Source of the DNA: Avena insularis
Taxonomy: Eukaryota; Streptophyta; Magnoliopsida; Poales; Poaceae
NCBI GenBank assembly: GCA_023614405.1
Contig: CM042685.1
Span: forward strand, 87,658,684-87,722,683
DNA length: 64,000 bases
Direction: 5' to 3'
Below, piece after piece: positions 35,139 to 47,066 of this stretch (positions within the stretch are counted from its first letter, which is position 1; the number at the start of each line of letters is the position of its first letter). A program made the translations under genes and the position numbers. The notes below the pieces were generated by a model. That model saw only the letters and a program-made list of their open reading frames with translations, made no database searches and was not told the DNA's origin.

Positions 35139-37904
35139 AAACCTGTGACACCCCCGGGATTAAGGCTAGACCAAACCCAGACCTTCATCTCAACATAAGC
35201 CTAACCTAATCTAGAAAGTGTACAAAAATAAAATCGGTAACACAACTGTGACCCTACGATACAAAAATTAATACAACAAGCTCATAGCTGTGCAAGAACC
35301 AAAATATTACAAGCAGAGGTCACTTACCACAAACATCAAACAACAGAGGGCAAATTATTCTATTAAGTATAGCAAACTTAACAAATGGCCTAAGAGGCCT
35401 GAAGCATCCTTAAGCACACGTTGCTTAACTTGCCAACTTTTACGATTAGGTTCAAGTTCTCTATGATCATCACATCCATTACCAAGTCGTCCATAACCGC
35501 GAACACGGCTTTTCAAAAAGATTAATACCCTGTAGGGGTGTAAAACTTTACCCACACATACCAACCGATTCTTAATGCCAACGTTTTAGCCCTCTTCCTT
35601 GGAAGGCCGGTAGAGAGTGGTTGACCATGAACTTTACCTAGATTTTGCTAAGAACATGAGTCACACACTAAGGAGATGCCACCGTAACGAGTCGAGTCCT
35701 GAAGCCGATCCCTAGCGATGTGCGCAGGGTTCAAGATTACGGAGGCCGTGCCTCTCTTGTTCCCGACCACGCTTACCTACCTATATGAATGCACCTCCTT
35801 CACCTCCTTTGAGAAGAACTAGAATGCGTATGTAGAATGGAAAGCCTGAACTATGTGACTCATGGAATCTACTAGGCAAGATAGTTGGTCGAGGGGGTTC
35901 CCAGGCTCCCGTGTGGTTGTACGCTCGTCTTGGTTCAAGAGGCAAGAACTCAGATCCTAGTAGTGGCAAGTATGGGACTTCAAAAACCACAACCCACCGT
36001 GGCCTCCCATACAAGCCTTATCATGTTTACATTCATCTCTAATCATGTCACGTCATCCTGTCATACTAGGTTCATTCGTAGATCTGAATCATCAACCAAA
36101 TGGACCAGTGGAAACAACTAAGCATGGCTAAGCACTTTAGATGTAACAACTCTAGCATCACTTCATAAGCCAGACCTACTTATGCTAGTAGTAGTGGATT
36201 GGGGAATATAGGCTACAAAGGGAACATGCATCAGATAGGATTACTCTATCTATTGATTGTGAAACCCCCGGGATTAAGGCTAGACAAATCCCAGACCTTC
36301 GTCTGAACAGAAAGAATTGATAACACAAAAGTGACCCTACGACAGAAAATTTATTACAGCAAGCTCATAACTGAGCGAAGAACCAAAATATTACAAGCAG
36401 AGGTCACTGACCACAAACATCAAACAACGGAAGGAAAATTATGCTATTAAGTATAGCAAACTTAACAAATGGCCTAAGAGGCCAGAAGCATAATGATGGC
36501 GTCCAATCCATAGATCCTAGACTGTCGACTGGGAACTTCGAACTACTCGTCGATGTCGATGCCGTAAATAACTCATCTTCTATGGGAACACTTAATCTAC
36601 TGCAAAAGAGTCAACGAAACAAGGGTGAGTACAGGGTGTACTCCGTAAGACTTATGGCTGGTGGAGTTATTTTGCATAAAGCCATCTTTGTTTTGTAAAA
36701 AAAGAGGGAGAAGAATCTCGACTAATCAGATATTTTAAAAGGGGATAAGAGGGCGATATCACTAGCTTTGATCATCTCTTGATATCCACCGAATCATCAT
36801 CAGCTGAACCTACCTAGGATCACCTCCTCGTACCCATTAGGAAGCATCCTTAAGCACAGGTTGATCAACTTGCCAAGTTTTACGATTAGGTTCAAGTTCT
36901 CTATGATCTTTGAATCTGGTTTCCAAGTTGTCCATAACCGTGGACATGGATTTTCGAAAAGATTTAACCCTGTAGGGGTGTACAACTTTAGCCACACGCG
37001 CCAACCGATTCTTAATGCCAATCTATAAGCCCTCTTCCTTGGAAGGCCGACAGAGAGTGGTTGACCACGACCTTTACCTTTCTTTCGCCGAGACCATAAG
37101 CACGCACTAGGGAGATGCCGCCGTAACAGGTCGAGTCCTGAAGTAGGTCCCTAATGATGTGAACATGGTTTGAGATTACGGATGCCGGGCATCTCCCATT
37201 CCCTGCCATGCTTACCTACCTGTATGAATGAACCTCCTTCACCTCCATTCAAGAACATCCAAGAGGCGTATGTTGAATGGAAAACCCAAACTATGTGACT
37301 CATGGAATCTACTTGGAAAGTTAGTTGGTCGAGGGGGTTTCCAGGCCCCCGTGTGGCTGTACGCTCATCTTGGTCCATAGGCAAGAACTTAGGCCCACCG
37401 TGGCCTCCTATACAAGCCTTAGCATGTTTAATTTTCATCTCTGATCACACCTCGTTATCCTGTCAAACTAGGTTCATTCGCAGCTCTGATTCATCAACCG
37501 GATGGACCAATGATAACAGCTAAGCATGGGGCTTCGCTTGCCTTTGCCAGTTGATATCCAGAAAGCAGAGCTTCGGACATATGGTACTTGACTTGATTAT
37601 AATTGGTCAAGTATTGGTCTTCGAGCTTCAACGGTGTTGATCTCGACCTTCGATGGTGTTGACCTCGATCTTCGATCTCGAACTCGATTGCTCACATTCA
37701 TCTCCGAGTACTACCGAGAAGAAGCGGAAACACCGGAAAAGAAATACAACAATCAACACATGGCATCGATGCAATGCTCAAGCAAGGATGATGATATGAA
37801 AAGTTAAATTGCATTGAAATAAACCCCTAAGGCATGCTCGACCATTTTAAACATGGTCCGAGAGATGCAAACCCTAGAACCACTACTAGGAAAATGTCTG
37901 TTCG

Positions 37905-38105
37905 TGGCGCACCTGAAAAGGCCATACGTGGCGCACTAGCGAGGCGCCACGGTGCTCGCCTTCTGACTATCTCTAGCCGTGGCGCTACTGCGCGCCATGC
38001 CAGTCGAGATAGGCGTGGTGCACATGCCAGTGCGCCACGAAAAGTAGTCCAGGTGTGCCACGCGTATGAAACGATAACCGTGGCACACTAGGTGCTGTGC
38101 ACCAC
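37905..38105. repeat. Left subterminal palindromic repeats of the CACTA element
   Basis: About four units alternate forms of CGTGGCGCAC with GTGCGCCACG, giving repeated short hairpins (for example near 37905, 37927, 38010-38040 and 38078-38105). Confidence 0.8.
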
Positions 38106-38224
38106 GGATATAAATTTCAAAATTCAAAAAAGCAGCAAATCTGGATCTCGTCGTCAGTGTTGTCGCGCGTTGGTGCAGGTCGCCGTTGTCGCCTCGTCGT
38201 CGTCTCCTCGTCGTCACCTCGTCG

Positions 38225-38600
38225 TCGTCGTCGGAACTGCAAGGAGGAGGAGGAAAATAGGAGGAAGAGGAGGAGAAGAAGAGGAGGAGGAGAAGAAGAA
38301 GAGGAGGAAGAGGAGGAGAAGAAGAGGAGGAGAAGAGGAGGAGGAGAAGAAGAATAGGAGGCCTCGTCGTCGTCGGAACTACAAGGAGGAGGAGGAAGAG
38401 GAGGAGAAGAAGGAGCCCGCCGTCTCGTCGTCAGAACTGCAACGAGGAGGCCGCCGTCACCATCTTCACTGCAAGGAGGAGGAAGAGGAGGAGAAGGAGA
38501 AGGAGAAAGTGAAAGAGAAGGAGAAGGAGGAGAAGAAGAAGGAAATGAGAAGGGAGGAAAAGGAAAAGGAGAGAAGGGGAGGGAAAAGAAAAGGGGTAGG
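38225..38600 (+). repeat. Purine-rich (GAG/GAA) microsatellite-like tract
   Basis: A strand-biased GAG/GAA tract is interspersed with three copies of a motif like TCGTCGTCGGAACTGCAAGG (near 38221, 38363 and 38430), so it is a degenerate minisatellite as well. It opens long low-complexity frames on both strands (Glu/Lys/Arg on plus, Ser/Pro/Leu on minus), which I regard as non-coding. Confidence 0.85.
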
Positions 38601-39054
38601 TGCGCGGGGTGAGGATTCGAAATTTGAATCCCGCCCAAGCTTATCCGTGGCGCACTAGGTGGTGGTGCGCTACGGGTAAGTCGCCCTCTATTTTTTTCTG
38701 CAAGAAAAAATGGTCTTTTGACCGTAACTTTTTACTCTTTTCGAATTTTGAAAATCTAAAAAATCACTAAATGAACGGAGGTGGTTGCGAGCGGATGCGA
38801 AATCTCGTTCTCGTCATTTGGTATATTATACGATTTTTTCGATATCGTATGCAAAAGTTACGGCATTTTTACCGTGGCATGACTTTTTTTTGCAGATAAA
38901 GTCGAAACTCATGTTTGTTAATTTTACTAGAAGCTATACCACATTACCTACCTAAATATGAAAGGATTTAATTTTTTGAAGTGTTTATCATTTTCTTTTA
39001 TTTTTTGCAAAGCCTAAAAAGGCGATCCACGGGGGGTGGAGTTAGTGCAGGATA

Positions 39055-39425
39055 GTTAGGCGTAGGGCACTAGGGCAAGGTGCCCTACTACTAAGTTTAT
39101 ACATCCATGGCACACATGCCATAGTGCGCCACGGTTGTGTCTAGCCGTTTCACAACAGAGAGGGGCATGCGCTTAGGCGTAGCGCACACCCTCCATGTGT
39201 GTCACGGTTGAAACTAACAACCGTAGGGCACCTATCCTATGTGCGCTACGGATGTTTGGCGTGCGGCCAACAGGGCCCTGGCCCACACATATTTGTGGCG
39301 CACTATGGTCATGTGCACCACGGTTGTTCTAGTTACTAGTAGGGCACTGCCCATAGGTGAGCCACGCCTGTTTTAGCCATGGGGCACTTCAACCATGTGA
39401 CCCACGGATGTGCTGATTACCTATA
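39055..39425. repeat. Right subterminal palindromic repeats of the CACTA element
   Basis: About six units of roughly 60 bp pair a GTGGCGCAC-like left half with a GTGCGCCACGG-like right half, for example 39108-39134, 39220-39250 and 39294-39323. Confidence 0.8.
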
Positions 39426-41906
39426 TCCATTTTCCTAGTAATGAACAGGGGATCCTCGGAATCACCTGTGGGGTTCATTTTGTTCTAATTAAACTTGCAA
39501 TTAAAGTTGTTGAACAATGCATTATTATAATGCTATTGGACAGATCTTATTTTTCTGAACATTTTGATATATTATTTGTATTTTTCTGATTTAAAATGAA
39601 TTAGTTATGATTTTTCCCAATTTTTATTCATTTTAAATCATTTTTGGAATATTATAAATAATTTACATTTTAGAATTACTTAAACATTTTTATTAATCAG
39701 AAACATTTCTGAAAATACTTATTACACTTACAGGGTGGACCTACATGTCAGGTATTTACTATTTACTGAAAACAATTACAGAAAACATTAAAAGAAAAGA
39801 AATACTGCATCAGCATGACGCAAATGCTGACATTAGCCATGGAGATTGATCCTCATATCGATGGTGGTACTGGCGATTGGGGGCACGGGAGCGAGCGGGG
39901 CAGGGGACGTTCGAGAGAGGGTGACGCAGGCAACCAGAAAGTGGCGGCAGAGGCAGGTGGTCGACGGGGAGGGAGCTAGAGAGCGGGAGGGAGAAAGGGA
40001 GAGGGTCCATGAGGACAAGCTGCTCACCAGGAGAACGGTGGTGAGGTCGGTGGAGCGAGGGGAAGCTGGACGGCAGCGAATTGACGGTGGCCGGACTTCG
40101 GGCAGACGAGCACATCGAGCTTGATTCAGGGCGCGCGGCTTCAAGTTCTTCCGTGAGGCGACCGAGGACGTCACGGGGAGCTCGACGGTGGCCTCGGTTT
40201 GGCCCGGGGCGGCCGGAGGAGGCAGGGATGGCAAGGTCCGGAGATCTATGGTTCAGACAGAGAGGGAGAATGAGGAGGAAGGAAAACTAGGGTTCGTCTC
40301 AGCGGCGTAGGTGTTCTTGTAGACGACGAAAGCGTCGGTAGCACGAATCGCGGTGTGGGCGAGTATCCTGGCGCGAGCGACGACGGCGGCGGCGCCACGC
40401 AGGTGCTCCATCATCGGCGACGAAGACGACGAACGTGACAGAAGGATCGAAGAGGTACGTGGGCCAAGCTGGGCTACAGACGGGCCAGATGGGCTGGTCT
40501 TGGGTCGCAGCAAAGGTGCAGAAGGATTGCTGGCAGCTGCGCTGAGCGGCAGAGAGAAAGGAGAGAGGAGTTGGGCTCAGCCCAGTTAGGGTTTGAGACT
40601 GTTTTTATTTTCTGAAACTTTTTCTAATTCTGTTTTGTATTTCCTCTTTGTAAATTCCATTTTAATTATGTGTTGAATAATTTCAAAATACAAAAAGTTC
40701 CCAAACATTTAAAATACTATGGAGACCCTTATAACCATTTGGGTTTCCAAACATTTTGAGGTTTTCAAAATTCAAAAGCCATTTGAATTGATTTCAAAGA
40801 GAGAGCGGAAGCTAGGGTTTGGGGTTTTGTGAACCTTTTTATTCCATGCATTTTAAATAATGATGCTCATGAATGCACAAACAAATCCTATTTACTATTT
40901 AATAAACTAGCGTTGTTACATTGATAAAAGACTTTAGAATCGCATGCACATGGCAAGAATTTAAATACTTTGAAAGCATAGGATTATATCATGTCTGGTG
41001 CTTCACTTGCCTTTGCTAGTTGATACCCAAGAATGGATCTATATACACTTGGTACTTTAGTTGATTACAGTTGGTCACGTATTGATCTTCGAGCTTCGAT
41101 AGTGTTAATCTCGGTCTTCGATCTCAATCTCGATATCGTATTCTATTAGAGAAGAACCAAATGCCGGAAAGAAAGGGAAACAATCAACACATGGCATCGA
41201 TGCAATGCTCAAGCAAGGATGATGATATGACAAGTCAATTTGTATTGAAATTGAAACCCTAAACATGCTTGGTCATTTAATCGGGGTTATGGGGGGTATA
41301 AACCCTAATTCAAGGAAACTCCGGAGGCATATGAGAGGGGTTATTTTGTTGTTCTAATTATACTTGAAATGGAGGTTTCCTATCAAACCATGATTATAGC
41401 TTAAATAGGTAGATATTATTTTTCTGAATATTTTGGTATATTATTTTTATTTTTCTAATTTAAAATGAATTAGTTATGAATTTCTCCGTTTTTAATAATT
41501 TTTAGAATATTACAAAATAATTTACATTTTGAAATTACTTTAACATTTTTATTAGACAGAAAACATTTATGAAAAGTTTTATTTGAATTATAAAGGGGGC
41601 CCACATGTCATATATTTCTTAATTACAGAAATGGTTTACTAAAACATTTAATTAAAACAAAAATAATTTATTGCACATGCATGACGTATTGCTGACGTCA
41701 GCAATGGAGATCCTCTACCAGAATTTATGCGGGGCGACGGGAGCAGGCGTGCTAGACGTGGGATGTCTTACTGAGCCATAGGGTGGCGGCGTCGCTTTGG
41801 TATTGTCAACGGAAGAGGCCGGCGACGATCCGGCATGGCGGAGGACAGTGGAGCATCTCAAGGGAGATATAGAGAGCAAGAGGGAGAGTGAGGAGGGGTT
41901 CCTTAG

Positions 41907-43826
41907 TGTTGGAGATATGCCCTAGAGGCAATAATAAATGTATTTATTATTATATCTTTGTGTTTATGATAAATGTTTACATTCATGCTATAACAGTATT
42001 AACAAGGAAACATTATTACTTGTGTGATTTGTAGACTAAATAAGAGTCCCTAGTAAAGCCTCTTTGTAATACTAGCTTGTTGGTTAATAAATGATTGTGG
42101 TTTCCCTATCATGAACATTGAGATGTTATTAACAACAAGATCATATCGTTAGGAGAATGGTATGATGGACATACTCCTATAGATAAGCATAGCATAAAGA
42201 TCAAGTCATTTTAATAGTTCAATTTCTATATGCTTTCTGATACATAGTAATCTAATTCCTTCGACCATGAGATCATGCTTATCACCATCACCGGAAGGAT
42301 GCTTTGATGACATCAAACACCACACCGTAACTGGGTGGCTATAAAGGTGGCATTGAGTGTTCGGAAAGTATTGGTTGAAACACATGGATCAAGAATGGGA
42401 TTTGTCCATCCATATGACGGATAGATATACTCCTGGCCCTCTCGGTGGAATGTCATCCAATTGGCTTGCAAGCATGTGACTGGCTCACAAGGGATCACAT
42501 ATCACGGGAACGAGAAAAGAGTACTTATCGATGTGAGGTTGAACTAGGTATGCGAGAGATCTGAATCAAAACCTCGGATAAGTAAACTATCGTGAGACAA
42601 AGGGAAATTGGTATCATATGTAAGTGGTTCATTCGATCGCAAAGTAATCGTAGAAATATGTGGGAGCCATATGAATTTCCAGATTCCTCTAATGGTTATT
42701 GTTCGGAGAAGTGTCTCGATCATGTCCGCATAATTCACGAACCGTAGGGAGACACACTTAAGGATTCTACGTTGTTGAGTAGTTATGGAATGATGAGTAA
42801 GAGATCGAATGTTGTTCGGAGTCCCAGATGGGATCCGGGATATCACGAGGAGATCCGGAATGGTCCGGAGAATAAGATTCATATAAGGAAAGTCCTGTTT
42901 CGGGGTTGGAGAATGGTTCCGGTGTTTTCATCGGGAATGTTCTAGAAGGTTCCGGAATGTCCGGCACTCTGGAGGGGAAGGGTACATGAATGTGTCATAA
43001 CAAGTTGGAATGGTTGCATCATGTACTAGGTGTCATCGCTGAGCGAAATAAAGCGATAAATGAAATCCTAGTTTGAAAAGTTAAACGCCAATTTGAAAAG
43101 TCAAACAACTATTTTGCTTGGTGGAGGGAGAGTAGGATACCTACTTGGGGAGGAAGTCCCTCTCCCTCCACCGCCGGCCAAGGAGGCCGAGTTGGGGAGG
43201 GACTCCCCTCCCCTTGGCCGCGCCCTCCCACCTATATAAGGAGGGGCAGGGCTGCCCCTCCAATACCTACACCTCTCTCCTCTCAACCCTAGCCCTAGCC
43301 GCCGGCCACCACCAAAGTCACCGCCGCCTCCTAGGGTTTGCCAAGTCGCCGAGTTGGGGCTCTCCCTTACCCTAGCCGCCGGCCTAGCTCCCTCTCCTTG
43401 GTGCGTCTAAACCCTAGATCACCGAGGCCTCTCTCATAGTCCACCATACTCGCTCCGGCTTAAGGCGAAGCCCTGCGAGATCTCCCCTCTACTTCCGGTA
43501 CCACGCCATCATGCTGCCGGAATTGCGAGGAGAGTGCTACAACCTCCGCTGCCTGCTGGAACAAGGGAGAGGAAGGTCTTCGTCGAGTCTTGAGCGATGT
43601 GACCATTGGAAGCGCTGCTAGGAGCATTGCGGAAGGATCGTCTACGATCTTGACATCGGAAGAAATCGACTACATCACCCACGAGAATCCGCTCTCGTTA
43701 AACACTTTGGAATCTTCGAGGGTGAGTTATTCTATCGACTCGTTGCTACAATCTAGTAGATAGATCTTGGCTTGTTTGTTTGTATGCGGTAGAAATTTTT
43801 TGTTTTCCATGCTACGAACCCCTACA
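41907..43826 (+). repeat. 5' LTR of copia-2
   Basis: The LTR is 1920 bp, starts TGTTGGAGATATGCCCTAGA and ends AACCCCTACA. The start is characteristic of the BARE/WIS/Angela group (from memory). It keeps a TATA box (CCTATATAAGG near 43231) that the 3' LTR has lost, and a 17-bp segment near 42944-42970 that the 3' LTR also lacks. Confidence 0.95.
43232..43240 (+). promoter_or_regulatory. TATA box in copia-2 5' LTR
   Basis: CTATATAAG sits in a GC-rich stretch about 590 bases before the end of the LTR. Nine bases (CCTATATAA) including it are absent from the 3' LTR. Confidence 0.7.
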
Positions 43827-43827
43827 G

Positions 43828-43840
43828 TGGTATCAGAGCC
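43828..43840 (+). other. Primer binding site of copia-2
   Basis: TGGTATCAGAGCC is complementary to the 3' end of initiator tRNA-Met and lies one base after the LTR. Confidence 0.95.
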
Positions 43841-45015
43841 GTGTCTATATGTAGATCTGTTGCACGAGTAGAACACAATGGTCATTGTGGGTGGTGGTGC
43901 TTTTATTATCAATTGCTTCTTGTGTACTTTGCATCTTGCGGTATGATGGGATGAAGCAGACCGGGCTAACCTTACATGACATCATTCATGAGACTTGCTC
44001 CATGCTCAACATGCAACTTTTATTGCATAAGTGGCTTTGCGGGTGTCTGTCTCTCCCATTATAGTATAGATCCAATTTAGAATGGGCACTTGATAGTTCA
44101 AACAACAACGTTGTGGTTCTTGTTCGTAAGTTAGATTGACACTTATTGAAAGCCCCAAACCACGTAAAATATGCAAAGAAATTAGATGCATCTAACTTTG
44201 TTTTGCAGGGGTGTGCTGTGATGTGATATGGCCATGATTGTGATTATATTTGATGTATGCAATGTTCCTTATTGTAAGTTGGCAACCGGCAGGAGCCATA
44301 TGGTTGTCTTTTTTTATGTTCAGACCCGCGTGTCTATTCAAAGTAGTTGTAATAGTTGAAGCCAGTGGAAGACAACCATGGAGCAGCGTCATTGACCTTG
44401 ATGCAATGCCGGTGATGATGGAGATCATGTTCGTGCTTGAAGATGGAGATCAGAAGCACAAAGAAGAAAGGCCATATCATATCACATATTATGAATTGCA
44501 TGTGATGTTAATCCTTTATGCATCTTGTATTGCTTAGTTAACGACGGTAGCATTATAAGATGATCCCTCATGCACATAAATTTCAAGTTCTAAAGTGTTC
44601 ATCCTTAGTAAGCACCGTTGCTAAAGCTTGTTGTTTTGAAGCACCACGTGATGATCGGGTGTGTTAGATTCTGCAAGTGTATACAACATGAGCAAGCCAG
44701 ATTTGCTCATGCGGAAGCTAAGGTTTGATCTTGACGAGCCTAGCATGTACAGACATGGTCTCAGAACACGGATCACCGAAAGGTAAAGCATGAATCATAT
44801 AGTAGATATGATGAACATGTCGATTGTTTGCCATTGAAGCTACATCAACTCTCGTGATGATCGGTTTTGATGTGGTGGATTTGGTTCGTGTGATCACTAG
44901 AACAATGTGAGGGATATTGTTTTGAGTGGGAGTTCACCTATATTAATTTAACTATTAATTAGGACTCAATTTGTCATAAACTTAGTCTAAACTATCGCAA
45001 ATATGTTGTAGATCA
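43841..45015 (+). other. Untranslated leader of copia-2
   Basis: These 1.18 kb separate the primer binding site from the Gag start. The frame at 44250-44537 is open by chance and matches no known domain. Packaging and dimerisation signals are expected here from related elements but cannot be located by eye. Confidence 0.65.
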
Positions 45016-45870
45016 ATGGCGGCCCCTACCATCAATTTTAATGCGTTCCTAGAGAAAGAAAAGTTGAAAAACAATGGTAGAAACTTCGCGGATTAGTTCC
45101 GCAATTTGAGGATTGTCCTCAATGCTGGTAATTTGACCTATGTGCTGGATGCACCGCTGGGTGACCCGCCTGCAGCTAATGCTACCAATGAAGTAAAGAA
45201 CGTTTACCTCGCTCGGAAGAATCAGTACTCCACAGTTCAGTGTGCTATCTTGTATGGTTTGGAATCGGAGCTTCATAAAAGGTTTGAGAATTCAGACCCA
45301 CATGATATTGTCCGTGAACTCAAATTGATTTTTGAGACTCATGCGGCCGTTGAGAGCTATAAGGCTTCTGAAAAGTTCTTTAACTTCAAGATGGAAGAGG
45401 GCAGTTCCGTCAGTGAGCATGTGCTTAAGATGTCTGGGTATGCAAACAAACTTCAAATCTTGGGTATAGTGATTCCTAATGCTTTGGGGATTTACCGTGT
45501 CCACCAATCACTACCACCAAGTTACAAGAACTTTGTGATGAACTACAATATGCAAAGCATGAACAAGCAGTTGCCAGAACTCTTCTCCATGTTAAAATCT
45601 GCAGAAGTGGAGATCAAGAAAGAGCACCAAGTGTTGATGGTCAATAAGACCACAAAATTCAAGAAAGGCAAGTCTAAGCAAAAGGGACACTTCAAGAAGG
45701 GTGGTAAGAAAGTTACCGCACCGACGAAGAAGACCAAGGCTGGACCTAAGCCTGATACTGAGTGCTTTTACTGCAAGGGAGAAGGTCACTGGAAGCGGAA
45801 TTGCCCAAAGTACTTGGTGGATTTGAAGAACGGCAACATCAAGAAGAAAGGTATATCCGATATACATGTT
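45016..45870 (+). pseudogene. Copia-2 gag (capsid and nucleocapsid), one nonsense codon
   Basis: The start is the ATG at 45016, giving MAAPTINFNAFLEKEKLKNN, an N-terminus typical of this group and placed shortly after the leader. Codon 27 is TAG (45094-45096) where the family has a conserved tryptophan followed by an aromatic residue and an RNLR-type motif. After it the frame is open from 45097. The capsid part runs to about 45640, followed by a basic linker and the CCHC zinc knuckle CFYCKGEGHWKRNC at 45763-45804. Gag packages element RNA in cytoplasmic particles. A product could only start downstream, at 45106, without the first 30 residues. Confidence 0.9.
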
Positions 45871-47060
45871 ATTGATGTGTATCTCACTAGTACTCGTAGT
45901 AGTGCCTGGGTATTTGATACTGGTTCGGTTGCTCATATTTGTAACTCGAAACAGGTGCTGCAGAATAAATGGAAGCTAGCAAAGAACGAGGTGACGATGC
46001 GCGTGGGAAATGGATCAAAGGTTGATGTGATCATGGTCGGCACGCTACCTCTTCATCTACCATCGGCATTAGTTTTATACTTAAATAATTGTTATTTGGT
46101 GCCTGCGTTAAGCATGAACATTATATCGGGATCTTGTTTATTGCGAGACGGTTACTTGTTTAAGTCCGAGAATAATGGTTGTTCGATTTATATGAGTAAT
46201 ATGTTTTATGCACATGCACCTTTGATAGATGGTCTATTCTTATTGAATCTCGATAGTGGAAATACACATATTAATAACATTGAAGCTAAACATTTGAAAT
46301 CGAGCGATAACTCGACCTATATGTGGCACTGTCGTCTTGGTCACATTGGAGTGAAGCGTATGAAGAAACTCCATTCCGATGGACTTCTTGAATCACTTGA
46401 TTTCGAATCACTTGAAAGATGCGAAGCATGTCGGATGGGTAAAATGACTAAGACTCCATTTTCTGGTATGATGGCGCGAGCTACGGACTTATTGGAAATC
46501 ATACATACCGATGTGTGTGGTCCAATGAGTATAGCATCGCGCGGTGGTTATCGTTGTGTTATTACCTTCACGGATGACTTGAGTAGATATGGGTATATCT
46601 ATTTCATGAAACATAAGTCCGAAAATTTCGAGAAGTTTAAGGAATTTGAAAGTGAGGTTGAGAATCAACGTAACAAGAAGATTAAATTTCTGTGTTCTGA
46701 TCGTGGAGGTGAATATCTAAGTTACGAGTTTGGCGAGCATTTGAAGAAATGCGGAATACTTTCACAATTGACACCGCCGGGAACACCACAGCGTAATGGT
46801 GTGTCCGAACATCGTAATTGAACTCTCTTAGATATGGTTCTTTCTATGATGTCACTTACAGATTTACCGCTATCATTTTGGGGCTATGAATTAGAAACAG
46901 CCGCATTCACTTTAAATAGGTTACCATCTAAATCCGTTGAAACGACACCATATGAATTGTGGTTTGGGAAGAAACCTAAATTGTCGTTCCTTAAAGTTTG
47001 GGGTTGCGAAGCCTATGTAAAGAAGTTACAGCCGGACAAGCTTGAACCCAAAGCGGAAAA
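45871..47060 (+). pseudogene. Copia-2 protease and integrase, one nonsense codon
   Basis: This is in frame with gag. The aspartic protease active site is WVFDTGSVAHICNS, with D-T-G at 45916-45924 intact. The zinc-binding pre-integrase region is MWHCRLGHIGVKRMKKLHSDGL (about 46321-46386). The integrase core has HTDVCGPMS (46504 onward) and TFTDDLSRYGY, with the downstream acidic region CSDRGGEYLSYEF and the PQRNGVSE motif. TGA at 46819-46821 stops it right after PQRNGVSEHRN; the codon sits where the family has arginine, so a CGA to TGA change is likely. The C-terminal part (LPLSFWGYELETAAFTLNRL and on) continues in the same frame to the frameshift near 47060. Confidence 0.9.
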
Positions 47061-47066
47061 AAAGCG
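47057..47066 (+). other. Frameshift site in copia-2 pol
   Basis: A run of seven A lies where the frame moves from +1 to +2. Upstream the protein reads KLEPKAEK; downstream SVFIGYPKETIGYTFYHRSE continues the integrase C-terminus. One extra base in the run explains it. Confidence 0.8.

Larger units (their letters stand above)
30865..35143 (-). other. Non-coding internal region of the LARD
   Basis: This region of 4279 bases lies between the two LTRs. The longest frames on either strand are about 72 residues and none shows a zinc knuckle, protease DTG, RT YxDD, integrase or chromodomain motif. The plus strand is A-rich with many short stop-punctuated frames. In LARDs such a region is conserved for RNA packaging rather than coding; that role is inferred here. 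It contains the large inverted repeat at 33676-34659. Confidence 0.8.
37881..39443. mobile_element. Non-autonomous CACTA transposon (TSD AAC)
   Basis: The left end is CACTACTAGGAAAATG and the right end CATTTTCCTAGTAATG, an inverted pair with one mismatch in the last bases. The 3-bp TSD AAC (37878-37880 and 39444-39446) is the size expected for CACTA. Both ends carry subterminal repeats of about 60 bp built on GTGGCGCAC and its complement GTGCGCCAC, the class of sites bound by CACTA transposases. It has no transposase gene: the middle is a purine-rich tract plus a non-coding AT-rich part (38690-39050). It is 1563 bp long. Confidence 0.92.
36258..40920 (-). mobile_element. Solo LTR of the same LARD family (TSD TTGAT)
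   Basis: It starts TGTGAAACCCCCGGG and ends GCGTTGTTACA, flanked by TTGAT at 36253-36257 and 40921-40925. Removing the CACTA element and its TSD leaves about 3.1 kb, equal to the other two LTRs. The left LARD LTR keeps the empty site near 25150-25160 (CTACCGATCAGTGACTTTAG against CTATTGAT joined to AAAAGACTTTAG). So one member of the family inserted into the LTR of another and later lost its interior by LTR recombination. The frames at 39810-40290 fall in its GC-rich part and are not supported. Confidence 0.9.

Noticed and set aside
38092..38658. Open frame of 188 residues rich in Glu, Lys and Arg, with long frames on the opposite strand too
   Set aside because: It is produced by the GAG/GAA purine tract inside the CACTA element. 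Low complexity in several frames and both strands is a property of the repeat, not of a gene.
39810..40290. Overlapping GC-rich frames on both strands in the solo LARD LTR
   Set aside because: Three frames overlap, all in a GC-rich part of an LTR, and the equivalent parts of the other two LTRs do not preserve them.
43828..43840. Matches to initiator tRNA-Met sequence, possible tRNA gene
   Set aside because: Only the 12-13 bases complementary to the tRNA 3' end are present, next to an LTR end. They are primer binding sites; no cloverleaf is seen.
45049..45936. Minus-strand frames over the copia-2 gag region
   Set aside because: They are shadows of the plus-strand Gag frame, which carries the recognisable zinc knuckle and protease motifs.
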